Below are positions 50,601 to 61,242 of a stretch of 64,000 nucleotides of DNA, in pieces. Where the stretch lies: NCBI GenBank assembly GCA_037957365.1, contig JARHVA010001922.1, forward strand, positions 938,501 to 1,002,500, in the 5' to 3' direction. This stretch comes from Torreya grandis. Its lineage: Eukaryota > Streptophyta > Pinopsida > Cupressales > Taxaceae. The notes beneath the pieces were generated by a model, which searched no databases, was not told the origin of the DNA, and saw nothing but the letters and a program-made list of their open reading frames with translations. The position numbers were made by a program, and so were the translations under genes. The number at the start of each line of letters is the position of its first letter. Positions within the stretch are counted from its first letter, which is position 1.

Positions 50601-53600
50601 AAATTATAGATTAGATTAATTTCATGAAAATAGGATAATAAGGCATGAAGGAATATTATCAAAAAATCCTTATGCAGTCATCAATAGGTGTTCTTAGTCA
50701 AAATTCCAATTCAAGTTATAGCCCAGGGTTAGGGAAGGGGGTAAAGTTCGTAAGCCAGGGGTTTTTGAGCTTCACAAGGTTTGTAAATGAGCAAGGAAAG
50801 TTTATTTAATGATAAAACAATCTAATATAGAGATAAGGGGATCCATGAAAATCTACAACATGCCTAATCAAGACCTACAATCAAATCTATTACCTTCAAG
50901 TTCCTCATCCCCAAATGAGTCTTAATTAGCCTTTTGAGGTTCAAGGAACAATCAATATCATTTGGGATTAATCTCATGAAGTTTTGAAGGAGGTAAAGAG
51001 CATATAAGTTTCAAGATAGGCCTAAAGGAAGAAATGTTTTTCTACATCAGGCTTAGATAGTTACCTATAATCACTATAAGAAGATTCATACAACTAGTAC
51101 ACTCTTGATATGGTTTTGAAATGTTGCTTTGAAGGGCCAATTAAGTTACATAGGATAGTTGGTTTGAAGGAGTTAGTTTGATTTTCAAGTGATAGCCATG
51201 ATTTGAGTTTGTAAATATAACATAAAGTGTAAAGAGAATAGGACACTTTCAATCTTGAAAAGTTAGGGGCTTTCAATATTGACCTACAATCAACTCAGAT
51301 ATAATCTTACAGTCACTTCCTAAAGAGCTTCAAGTCAAGGGTTATGGATAATGAATAGGGTTTGTGTGCCTAGGGTTTTGTGTTTAATGAGATATGTTGA
51401 TTATGGAATGGATAATAATGAGGGTTTAGAGAGCCATAAAGTATCCTACAACTATCTCCAATGAGCCCTACAACAAAACTAAAATCTCCCACTGGCCTAT
51501 TGATGACAAAACTCTACAAGACATATATCTTAGAAGTCATGGATCCACTTTGAGTTTGGAAGAATGTTCAAAAGTTGTGTTTAGCATATTAATCAATGGA
51601 TAACTCATTTTATATACTAATTAATTCAGGAGGCTAATTCTACCCTAGAGGGCTTATAGAAACCTACAACTATAAGGACAAGCAATCACACCATAGGCAT
51701 GAAGCAGGAACAAGGTAAGTAGTAGCTATAGGGTTGTTTCATATCAAGGAGATATTTTAGGAAGACAATGATGACAAGATCATCAATGGATCATGATGTC
51801 AATCTCAAAAGACCACATACATAGTTGGGTACATTAGACATGTATGGATTTATACATAAGAGAGAATTTGAACCTTCTATACTATTAAATTTCCATAAAA
51901 ATGATGTGTGAAAAGATCTATTTTTTTATAAATATATTTTTAAAAAATATTGAAGATGGATTATGCTCAAAATCATGTTCAAACATGATCAATTTTCACC
52001 TATAACACCAAAACACAATCATTTGAAGCCTAAATGCATTGGTTGAAGTCTTGACATGCTTGAAAATAGGGGTAGGGGTTATTTTTCAAACTCTTGAAGA
52101 GAATATTGAGATAAATGAAGATTATTTTGACCTTTAAACCTATAAAATTCATGAAATTCACCTTCAAATATGCAAAAATTAGTAAAAAATACAAACAGTC
52201 TATGTACAAAGATCATAATTGAGAGGAAATTGAAGATTTTTAGAGATAAAGGTGGATTTAAGACCTAAAATTTTTTACACAGGGTCATCATGACTTGGAG
52301 AATAATATGACCAAGTTTCATGGAAATTGGAAAAGTGGACATATTTTTTGTTTTGTCTCAGACCTCAGCCTATTTGTTTGAGATCACCATTGTACATGCT
52401 TCATCTTGTAGTGTCTCAAAATATTTTAAAGCCAAGTAAAGGATTGAATTAATATAATGATGTTTATAAATCATAATAAGACATATATAGAGTGTAAAAA
52501 CTCAAAATTTTATGAAAACCATGCTCACATAGTGTTTTATAGGCAAATAAACACTCAAGCCAAAATACATTTTTTAAATTTTCATGGAAAAATGACTTTA
52601 ATAGTGTTTTGATATCATGGTAAAGGTATAATAATGATTTTTTAAGGATTTTTGAATTTTTGAAAGAAATATTTTCATCATAGTGGATTTTTTCACTTTT
52701 TGCAATTCTAGGCACCCTTCCAAGCCACCTGTTTAGATGCTTGTTTTATTCACCACATGTGGAGTTTGGAAAAATTAAAATAGTATGTTTTTAGGAAATA
52801 TATTTAATTATAATTAGTGAATAATTTATTTTAGTTGAGGCACTATGTTTTATGAACAATTGCTAAGAGTGTAGGCAACCCAAAATGAAGTCAATTCCCC
52901 ATAAGCAAATTTCATTTACTTGGTAACTTTTCATATATTTCACATGGGAGATAAATATTTTAAAATATGTTATAGGGGTAAATATGATACACATAAATGG
53001 AAGTGGTTTAGTATTTTTAGGTCTTTACCTCATGAATCATCAGTTTGAAGATTCAATTTTAAAACACTCCTAAATGCGTAAAAAACTAGTTTTGAGAAAA
53101 GTGGATTTTATTGCCATAAAATCATCATGGATCAACCTAAAAACTTTTAAAATGTCAATTAAACTTAGATATTATTCCATAAATATTAATTTTATGCATG
53201 GATCTATATGGATGAGGGTAGAAATCATGTTTTTTATGGAAAAAAGTGTGTAAAATGAAGTACAAGGAAATTCAATGGAATGTAATAAATAGAGCTCAAA
53301 TATTAGGAAATTTTATTCATATTAAAATATTCAATTAATTATAAATCATCCTATAATTATCTCTACTAGCCCAAGAAAAATGGGCAGTTTACTGGAAATT
53401 TGAGCAAAATTGGCCTAGTCAACTTTGTTGACTGAACAACGAAGGTTTTCACATCAAAATCACACATTTGATGATTAAAAAGGTTGTTATAAGTCTCAAT
53501 TTTTGTTATTTCAAGTTTCATGTCTTATTTTATAGGTTTCATAGTGTCCAACTGTATAAATTAGCCTTTAAACCTATTTGGTCTAAATGGCTTTGTTGAT

Positions 53601-54848
53601 CAACTTGTCAGTTTTGAGTTTAGCATTGAAATTGATCATCAAGGAGTTCAATTTGCAGTTCCACACCTTTTTTTTAATATTTTAAGAATATAATTATGAA
53701 TTTTTAATACTTCAAGGTCCTTTTCATGCAAAGAAGGTTATTTAAAATTCATTGGTTTTATTTTTTGGTTGACTAGTTAACAAGTCATGCTTTTCTCCTT
53801 GTCATCTCATGCATTCAATGTTCTAGCTTAGCTTCAAATGGAGTTATACATCCAAGTTTTGGAATGTATTTTCATGCAAAGGAAGGATAATTAAGGTTGA
53901 CTAGTTTGAGCTCTAGTTGATTATTTATCAAGTGCCACATCCACTCTTGGTTTCCATATAAAGGAGGACTTTCTCTTTTTCCAACTCAACTTTCAAACAA
54001 ATCAAGTGGAGTTCCTTATTCAGATTTTGGTGTAATTTTTCATGCAAAGAGAGTTTTAATTGTCAAACTTGGGCCCACCACCATATTCTTATGCCAAATT
54101 TTTAAGCTCTTCATGCAATTTTGTGGAGTTAAGGCATTTTATGAATTGTTTAATCATTATAAAAGGAGTTGTCTTGAGTTGAGTCAACCAATACCACCCC
54201 TTGTCCCTTTTAAATTCCAATTATGGATTATATTAGGTTTAGAGACATACATATTGTCTTTTTCAAGCCATTTTTTCATAATTTTAGAAGTAGAGCAGAA
54301 ATTGTAATTTACACCATTTATCAAATAAAGAATATTTTTTACATATGTTTTTTGGATCATAATAGAGTGTAATTTGAATATGTACCAGCATATAATTGGC
54401 ATATAATTTTCCTCTTTATATGTCCTTTCCACACCTACTGTGAAAATCTCATCGTCTACAAGTCATTTGAAGAGCTAGTATTTGAATTTGCTTTACAAAC
54501 TTCTTTCAGGTTTTGTTTTGAAACACTAATGTTTAGAATTGAATATAGAGTTTTCTTTCAGATTCATATGTGTATATTAGTCAACTATAGAAATATTTCA
54601 AAGAATACTAATCATTCATGGGAATCACCCAATTAGATAGGATTTTCCATTTCAGTTTCCTTCTCCATTTTCATCCCAAAAAATAAAAATACTTTAGTTT
54701 TTAAAAATAAATATTAAGGGAACCAACCCTCTCTAGAGGTTCTTCTCAATACAGAGTCACCCACACTTTGAGAAGTTCTAATTGTATCAGCTGGAGAGAG
54801 GGTGTGTTTTACACATCTTCAAATAGGGTGCTTTGCAGAGTGATAATA
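47671..54848 (+). repeat. E3 5' LTR, about 7.2 kb
   Basis: Starts TGTTATTAATTTG and ends directly before TTTTTGGCATGCC. The first 2.75 kb is confirmed by the 3' LTR and much of both ends by E3b. The middle (50430-54700) has no second complete copy in the window, so an undetected insertion in it cannot be excluded. A likely TATA box, TTATAAAAGGAG, is near 54157. There is a polypyrimidine block at 48965-49140 (CCTTCATCCTCC type) seen in all three LTR copies. Confidence 0.75.
54155..54170 (+). promoter_or_regulatory. E3 5' LTR TATA box candidate
   Basis: TTATAAAAGGAGTTG, about 690 bases before the LTR end, a plausible U3/R border region. Confidence 0.4.
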
Positions 54849-54871
54849 GTTTTTGGCATGCCTGTTGGGAT
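54849..54871 (+). promoter_or_regulatory. E3 primer binding site candidate
   Basis: TTTTTGGCATGCCTGTTGGG directly after the LTR, nearly identical to the E2 site although the LTRs are unrelated in length and sequence. Confidence 0.6.
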
Positions 54872-54958
54872 AACTTATTTACACTTTTGAATTATTATCT
54901 ATGTATCTGAGTATATTATTCATTTCTATATTTTCATTTTCAGATTTTTATAATTTTC

Positions 54959-56700
54959 ATGCCACCAAGAGTTATCACAAGATCATTTGCAAAAGGGAAA
55001 GAAACAAATTTATTTGAGTTATCTTTCCAATCAACAAAGAAGAAAGCCTCTCAGTCAAATCTAAATCCTACACCTTCTATTATCCCTAATATCACACAAA
55101 ATCCTCCTATTCAAGTCAAAATTATTTAGACAAATATTTTTTTAAATCCTATACATCAGATGGATGTTCCCAAAAGATAGGCTTTTGTTTCATTCAATGG
55201 TGGTAGTCCTCTAAATCTCAATCAATGTTATGATCTTCCAAATTCTACTCTGAAGACTCTTCCTTACTTTACATGAGAAAATCCACCAAATCTTATAAAC
55301 ATATTATAGATATTACTAATCTTTGTTTATTACATTATGTGACACAAGAAAATGTAGCAATGAGGTTGTTGGCAACTTCTTTCAAAGGAAAGGCACTTCA
55401 GTGGTACAGAGGTTTGACTCCTACATCAATCAAAAACTGGGATGAATTTAAAGAAATTTTATGCAAACATTTTGAAGACAAAAGTGATCATATTTCACTT
55501 GTGGAGTAGCTTACAAAAATTAATATATTCAATCATGAATCCATAGTACATTTAAATTATAGATTCTAGAAGACTTGGGACATAATTCCTATAGTGATCA
55601 AGCCTACACCTAACTATGCTTTTCTGTACTATGTGAAAGCTCTTAATTCAGATGTGGCTATCATGATCCAATCTGTGGGAGGTAATACTTTACCTAAATA
55701 TTTTGAATTAGAAATCAAGGCTTAAAATTACCTTATACAAATAGGTAAATTATCTCTAAGGCCACCAATGCCTCTTTTTCTAGAGATCCATCCTCCTACT
55801 TCAACTATTGCTCCAATTCTAGAGTCATTAAATTCCCATCAAATAGAAGGTGATCAAACTAACAGATTGGGGAACATAGAGAGTATTCTTAAGGCCTAGA
55901 CTAAAAATTTGGTTATAATGGAGAAGTAACAAGCTCCACTATATAGGCCATATCAGAATACTAATCAGAATTATTAGCCCAATAGGCCATACTATTAATC
56001 TAATCAACAAGGTCAAGGGTAGAGTTTTCAATAAATGTAGTATAATCCTAATGCTACAAGTAATTCTAGAGCTAATGTGATAACTCAAAGAAATTATGCT
56101 CAAGAAGGACAATGGAACAATCAATGGGATCAAACAAACAACATGGCAATGGCTCTAACTGGTGAGAGTTCTCATCAATATTTCATGCAACAAAGTTCAA
56201 TTCTTCTTTCATTTGAAAACTAGTCACCTTCTTAGAATAAGGAAGATTCTCTTTTTCATGGAGACATTCCTTCATTCACTAAAGTAGAATTGCCAAATCA
56301 GTAAGGACAAGGTAGTGGTAAAGCACTTGTTGAAACTACATTTGTGAACTTCCAGGAAGGTGAGAATTATTTTGAGCATTTGGCTGCAAATCAAAGTCAA
56401 GATTTACCTAATGTTGATAATTTAGTTTTAGCCAATAATATATCCAAGAAAATAGCAATTGGTGAGGGTTCAGGTCTTAATAGGGCATCCCTTTCTTCTT
56501 CTCAGCTACAATAAAAGACAATAACACATGAGCTGCCTCAAAAAAGTTCAAATCAACAAGCTCATGATCTAAAAGATAAGAATGTGAAAGGGAATTATGT
56601 ACCTCATTCACAAAACATTTGGGAGCTCCTTTTGCTCCTAAATTATAGTCAAAGGTAGCCACTTCTCCACTTAGTATTGTGGATCATATGAAGAAGACTT
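54959..56700 (+). pseudogene. gag: E3 gag (degenerate)
   Basis: The start is ATG 54959 (MPPRVITRSFAKGKE), about 110 bases after the LTR. The capsid domain at 55250-55730 reads NVAMRLLATSFKGKALQWYR, then GLTPTSIKNWDEFKEIL, then LSLRPPMPLFLEI, clearly related to E2 gag. A Gln/Asn-rich linker follows to about 56700; no zinc knuckle can be seen. Stops are mostly TAG and TAA; one or two shifts occur near 55270. Confidence 0.8.
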
Positions 56701-56879
56701 CAGTATCAATTTCAATGTGGGATACTTTGTTAATCCTAGGGCAAAAGGAGTATTTACAAGAGGAACTTTTAAAGCTCAATATCTCTGAGAAACCATCTAA
56801 AAAAGAAAGATTAAGTGTTTTCCTAACTAATTATAATCTAGTTATGGATTCCTAACCTCTTAAGGTGACTAAACCTCCA

Positions 56880-57240
56880 TTTACCTTTCTGTTATTATTG
56901 GAGATTATCTAGTTCATAACTATATGATTGATAGTCAGGTTAGTACTTCTGTTATGCCCAAATCAATAGCTAATAATTTAGGATTGTAGTATGAAACCCA
57001 TGAGAAAGGTGTTTTTCAATTAGATGGGTCTCCTACCAAGATTATAGGTGTGTTGAAAGATCTGAGGATCATACTAGTTACTTGTCCAAATTTTACCATT
57101 TTATAAGATGTTGATCTACCTCCATATTTTGCACAATGCCTATCCAAAGATTTCATTGCCAAAATAGGAGGTTACCTTTCTTTAGATTGGTCATACATGG
57201 TTTTTAGAATCAGGTATGGAACTAAGGTTACATTATATTA
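56880..57240 (+). pseudogene. E3 retropepsin
   Basis: YMIDSQVSTSVMP at the active site (Gly lost), then SIANNLGL, GSPTKIIGVLKDL and FAQCLSKDFIAKIGGYLSLDW. It keeps the catalytic Asp. It lies between the gag linker and RNase H, as in E2. Confidence 0.78.
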
Positions 57241-57499
57241 GATCCTATTTATAGATTTCATCTTGAACCATATATGCCAAATATGTCAAATGTGAATTGT
57301 AGTATTTCAAAATAAGATGATAACATCATTGAGCAAGAGCCTTCTAAGTCTCTTAAAGGTATACCAGATCTTATTATATATGAATGGGCTGCTTATAATA
57401 ATGGACATAACCCCTATAAAATTATTAAAGATGATAGTTTTGGAGTAAACTATATGCATGAAGAAGGTGACTTGTTGCCTAGTCTTGCTAGCTTAGTGT

Positions 57500-57900
57500 A
57501 GGATCAAGGAGTTTGGAATCTATTATTTGATGGATATAGAATAAAGAATGGAAGTGGAGCTGGTGTAAAGTTGGTTTCAACACAAAATAAAATGTATTAT
57601 TATTCTATTAGATTTTATTTCATTTTTACTTCCAATACTGTAGAGTATGAAGCTCTTATTTATGGTCTTTAGTAAGCTAGAAAGAAGGATATTAAGCTCT
57701 TATAGGTGAAAGGTGATAGTGAATTGGTAGTTTATAAAGTTAGAGGTTTAAGTGTATAAAAGAATCCTCTTTTTAAGGCTTAAAAACATAGATTTTGGGA
57801 TCTCATGGAATATTTTATTGCATTTGACATTCGATCCATTCTTAGAGGAGCAAATCAACATGCTGATAGACTTGTCATAGGAGCACAATATAATATTTTG
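57500..57900 (+). pseudogene. E3 upstream RNase H (RVT_3/archaeal type)
   Basis: WNLLFDGYRIKNGSGAGVKL, then NTVEYEALIYGL, then VKGDSELVVYKVRG, then ANQHADRLVIGA. All four acidic positions of the RNase H_I fold (Asp in FDG, Glu in VEYEA, Asp in KGDSE, Asp in HAD) are present, so this is the best preserved of the three copies at the active site. Several TAG stops still break it. It is followed by about 170 codons and then RT. Confidence 0.8.
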
Positions 57901-58379
57901 GATCAGATTAAGGACAATAAAAATCAGACCCAAATCAAGGTTATATGTAGGCCTTCAGTCCTAAATAATGATGTAAGTTGGTAAATTTTTGACTCTGATA
58001 AGCAAATAACATATTTTATATAGAATGAGGTAGAGTTTTGCCATAGAAATCATGATAAATTGCATGATCAATACGAAAATTAGATTGTGAAATTGAAATA
58101 AAATAATATGCCTATAGGTTTGGTGACTTTATAAAGCATATTAAATGAATATGATCAGCTAAGGAAAGATAAGGTGAGTATTTCTTCCAATAAAGAGCAT
58201 TATGAGCCAATTAGCATAGCTGAAGGTAAGCAACTCAAGCTGGGTAAAGTGAATACTAATTCTGAGAGAGTAGCTTTCATTTCATTATGTTAAGAGTTCA
58301 TGGATATTTTTTCTTGGAAATACCATGATTTCAAATGTTTTGACCCAAGATTAGAATAGCATACTATTTAACTAGAACA

Positions 58380-59080
58380 TGATGCAAAACTGGTAAGACA
58401 AAAACAAAGGCCTATAAACCCCAAGTTTAAAATTCTCATGAGGAAGGAACTTACAAAGTTGATTGAATCAGGTATTATTTTTCCTATAAAGCATTCAACA
58501 TGGGTAGCAAATATTATACAATTAAGAAAGAATAATAGAGAGAGAAGACTTTGTGTAGATTTTAGAGATTTGAATAGAGTTTCATTGAAATATCACTATT
58601 CACTTCCTTCCATGGATCAAATCTTGTATAGATTTTTAGGTTCACAAAGATTCTCCTTATTAGATGGTTACTAATGATATAACTAGATACTAGTAAAAGA
58701 GAAATATTTGTATAAAATAGCTTTCACCACCAAATGGGGTACTTTTATTTACAAGAAGATGCCTTTTAGACTCTCCAATGCTGGAGCTACCTTCTAAAGG
58801 GTAATGGATGTTGATTTTCATGGTATTTTGAGTGAAATGGTTTTAATTTATCTTGATGAAATTATAGTATTTTCAAATAATCCTAATGATCATCTAACAC
58901 ATTTGAAGATTATTTTTGATAGATGTAGACAATTTGGAGTTTCATTGAATTAGAAGAAATGCATTTTTTTAATGCATAAGGGGAGACTTCTTGGGCATGT
59001 GATATCCAAATTTGGTCTTTATATTGATCCAAAAATAATAGAGAAAATCCTTTATCTATCATTGCCTAAACACAAGAAAG
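58380..59080 (+). pseudogene. E3 reverse transcriptase
   Basis: ELTKLIESGIIFPIKHSTWV, LCVDFRDLNRVSLKYHYSLPSMDQ, SLLDGY with the first Asp, KMPFRLSNAGATF and IYLDEIIVFSN. The catalytic box at 58849-58860 is YLDE, Asp to Glu. Stops are rarer than in E1. Confidence 0.85.
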
Positions 59081-59660
59081 GATTGCAGAGCTTCTTGGGT
59101 AAGATAAACTTTATCAAAAGATTCATTCTTGGTTTTGCAGAACTAGTAAAGCCACTTACTCAAATGCTAAAGAAACATCAAGACTTCACTTGGAGTAAAG
59201 AAGGTAAAAAGAGTTTTGAAGCTATCAAGAAAGTAATCAGCCAAGCTCCTACTTTTCTCAATCTAGATTTTAGTAAGGATTTCTTCTTATATGCTTTCTC
59301 TACTTCCAATACTATTTCAGCCATGCTTATACAACATAATAATGAAGGTTTGGAACAACCCATTTCTTTCTTTAGTCAATATCTAGAGGGTTATGAAGAG
59401 AGATATTTATTTCTGTTAAATCATGTCCTTGCTATTATAAGAGGTCTAAAAAAATTCAGACATTGGGTTCAAATAACAAGATTATATTAATGGTTGCTCA
59501 GCCAAGTGTGAAGGACTTTATTCTCAATAGAGACTTGAGTGAAAAGAGAGCTGGATGGGTCAATAAATGCATGGAATATGACATTGAAGTCAAGGTTACA
59601 AATCTAGTCTAAGGCAAAGGATTATGTGAACATCTTGTAAAAGATGTAAAATAATAAAAA
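59081..59660 (+). pseudogene. E3 RT-linked RNase H
   Basis: GLQSFLGKINFIKRFI, TWSKEGKKSFEAIKKVI, LDFSKDFFLYAFSTSNTISAML, EQPISFFSQYLEGYEERY. The Asp of the DAS motif is changed (AFSTS). A shift occurs near 59485. This is the ordinary RNase H after RT. Confidence 0.82.
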
Positions 59661-59839
59661 GAAATAATTTTGACAATTCAAGGCACTCAGCATGAAGCTA
59701 AAAATACACCTCCTACAAGATGGACACAAAACATTGCTAGATTTATTCAAACTAGAGAGTATCCAAAGGGTTTAATTGCATTAAAAAAAAGACACTTTAG
59801 GATACAATTATTACCATACATTTAAATTTATGGATTTCT

Positions 59840-60968
59840 TTTCAAAAAAGACATTAGAGGTATGCTTTTAAGGTGTGTTGAAACTAGTCAAATCGACAAG
59901 CTTTTTGAGAAAATTTATGATAGTCCTTTAGGAGGTCATTTTTCAACCAAGAAAATAGATGAAAAAATTATTAGAGATGGTTATTTTTGGCCTAATTTAT
60001 TTAGAGATGCACATGCATGGGTTAGGAAATGTACAAAGTGTGTAATGTTTGTAGGGAAATAGAGACTAGCTGCTATGCCACTAAAGCCAATTTAGGTTGA
60101 GAAGCCTTTCATACAATGGGGTTTAGAATTTATTGGCATGATTTATCCTCCATATAGTGCTAGTCATAAGTGGGTTTTGATAGCTATAGATTATTTCACT
60201 AGGTGGGTGGAAGCAGTGCCTTTGAAAGAGGCAAATGAGAACTCCGTGCTTGAATTCTATGAGAGCCTACTCACTCATTTTGGAGCACCTTCTAATATCA
60301 TATCAGATAATTCTGTAGCATTAAATAGTGAAAAGTTATGTGAATAGGCTCTTGAACATTGTATTTATTTGACATCTTAATTAAATTACTATCCATAGGG
60401 TAATGGACTAGCTAAGTCCACTAACAAGAACCTAATTTGGATCATTAAAAGAACAATGGAAGATAATCAAAGATATTGGCATACTAAGTTGAAGACTACT
60501 TTATGGGATAATAGGATCACCCCAAAGAAGGCTATTGGTAATTCACGATATCTCCTAGTTTATGGAAGAGAAGGAAGGCTACCTATCTCATTAGAGTTTC
60601 TAGCTTTGGAACTTGCACATCAACTAGAGGTTTTGGAAAGTGACGAAATGGTAGTTATAATGAATTAATTAAGAGAATTTGAGGAGATGAGAGATGATGC
60701 TATGCATACCATGTGGTAAAATCAAAATCAAGTCAAGAAGACATTTGACAAGAGAGTTTTATCAAAAATATTTCAAAAAGGAGATATAATACTCAAATGG
60801 GATGAAGAGCAAGCAAAGCCAGGTAAGCACTCCAAATTTTATAGAATTTTGAGTGGACCTTATATTTTCACTGATTTTAAGAATAACAATGCTTTTCAAT
60901 TATCTAGATTGAGTGGGGAAGAGCTTTCCATTCTTGTGAATGGGATGTTTCTTAAATACTGTTATTAG
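59840..60968 (+). pseudogene. E3 integrase
   Basis: Zinc domain: IYDSPLGGHF, where the first His of the pair is replaced, and RKCTKC. Core: AIDYFTRWVEAVPL (first Asp), IISDNSVAL (second Asp) and GLAKSTNKNLI with Glu to Lys at 60414-60416. C-terminus: GDIILKWDEE, LSGPYIF, NGMFLKYCY and TAG at 60966-60968. About 375 codons; no chromodomain. Confidence 0.87.
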
Positions 60969-61242
60969 GAGAGTCACTGCTTTGTACATAGTCATAGTTT
61001 TATTCCTCTAAGTGCTTTTCTACACATGCTTTAAGTAGTTGTTTTTATTTTTTAGTGTTGTTGTTATCCTTTCCTCTAAGTGAATATGTGCACATGTCAG
61101 TTTTTTTTTGTGTTAGTTATCTTGTTTGTGTCTTTTCCTACAAAATATCTTCTAATATTTAGTGTATCTAATTTTTTTCATAGCTAAAGTTTTTGAGTTA
61201 TTTTAACCAGTAGGTTGGTCAATATCCAAAAGTCACAAAAAA
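60969..61242 (+). other. E3 3' untranslated stretch
   Basis: T-rich sequence between the integrase stop and the 3' LTR. AAAAGTCACAAAAAA at 61229-61242 abuts the LTR and could be a decayed polypurine tract. Confidence 0.4.
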
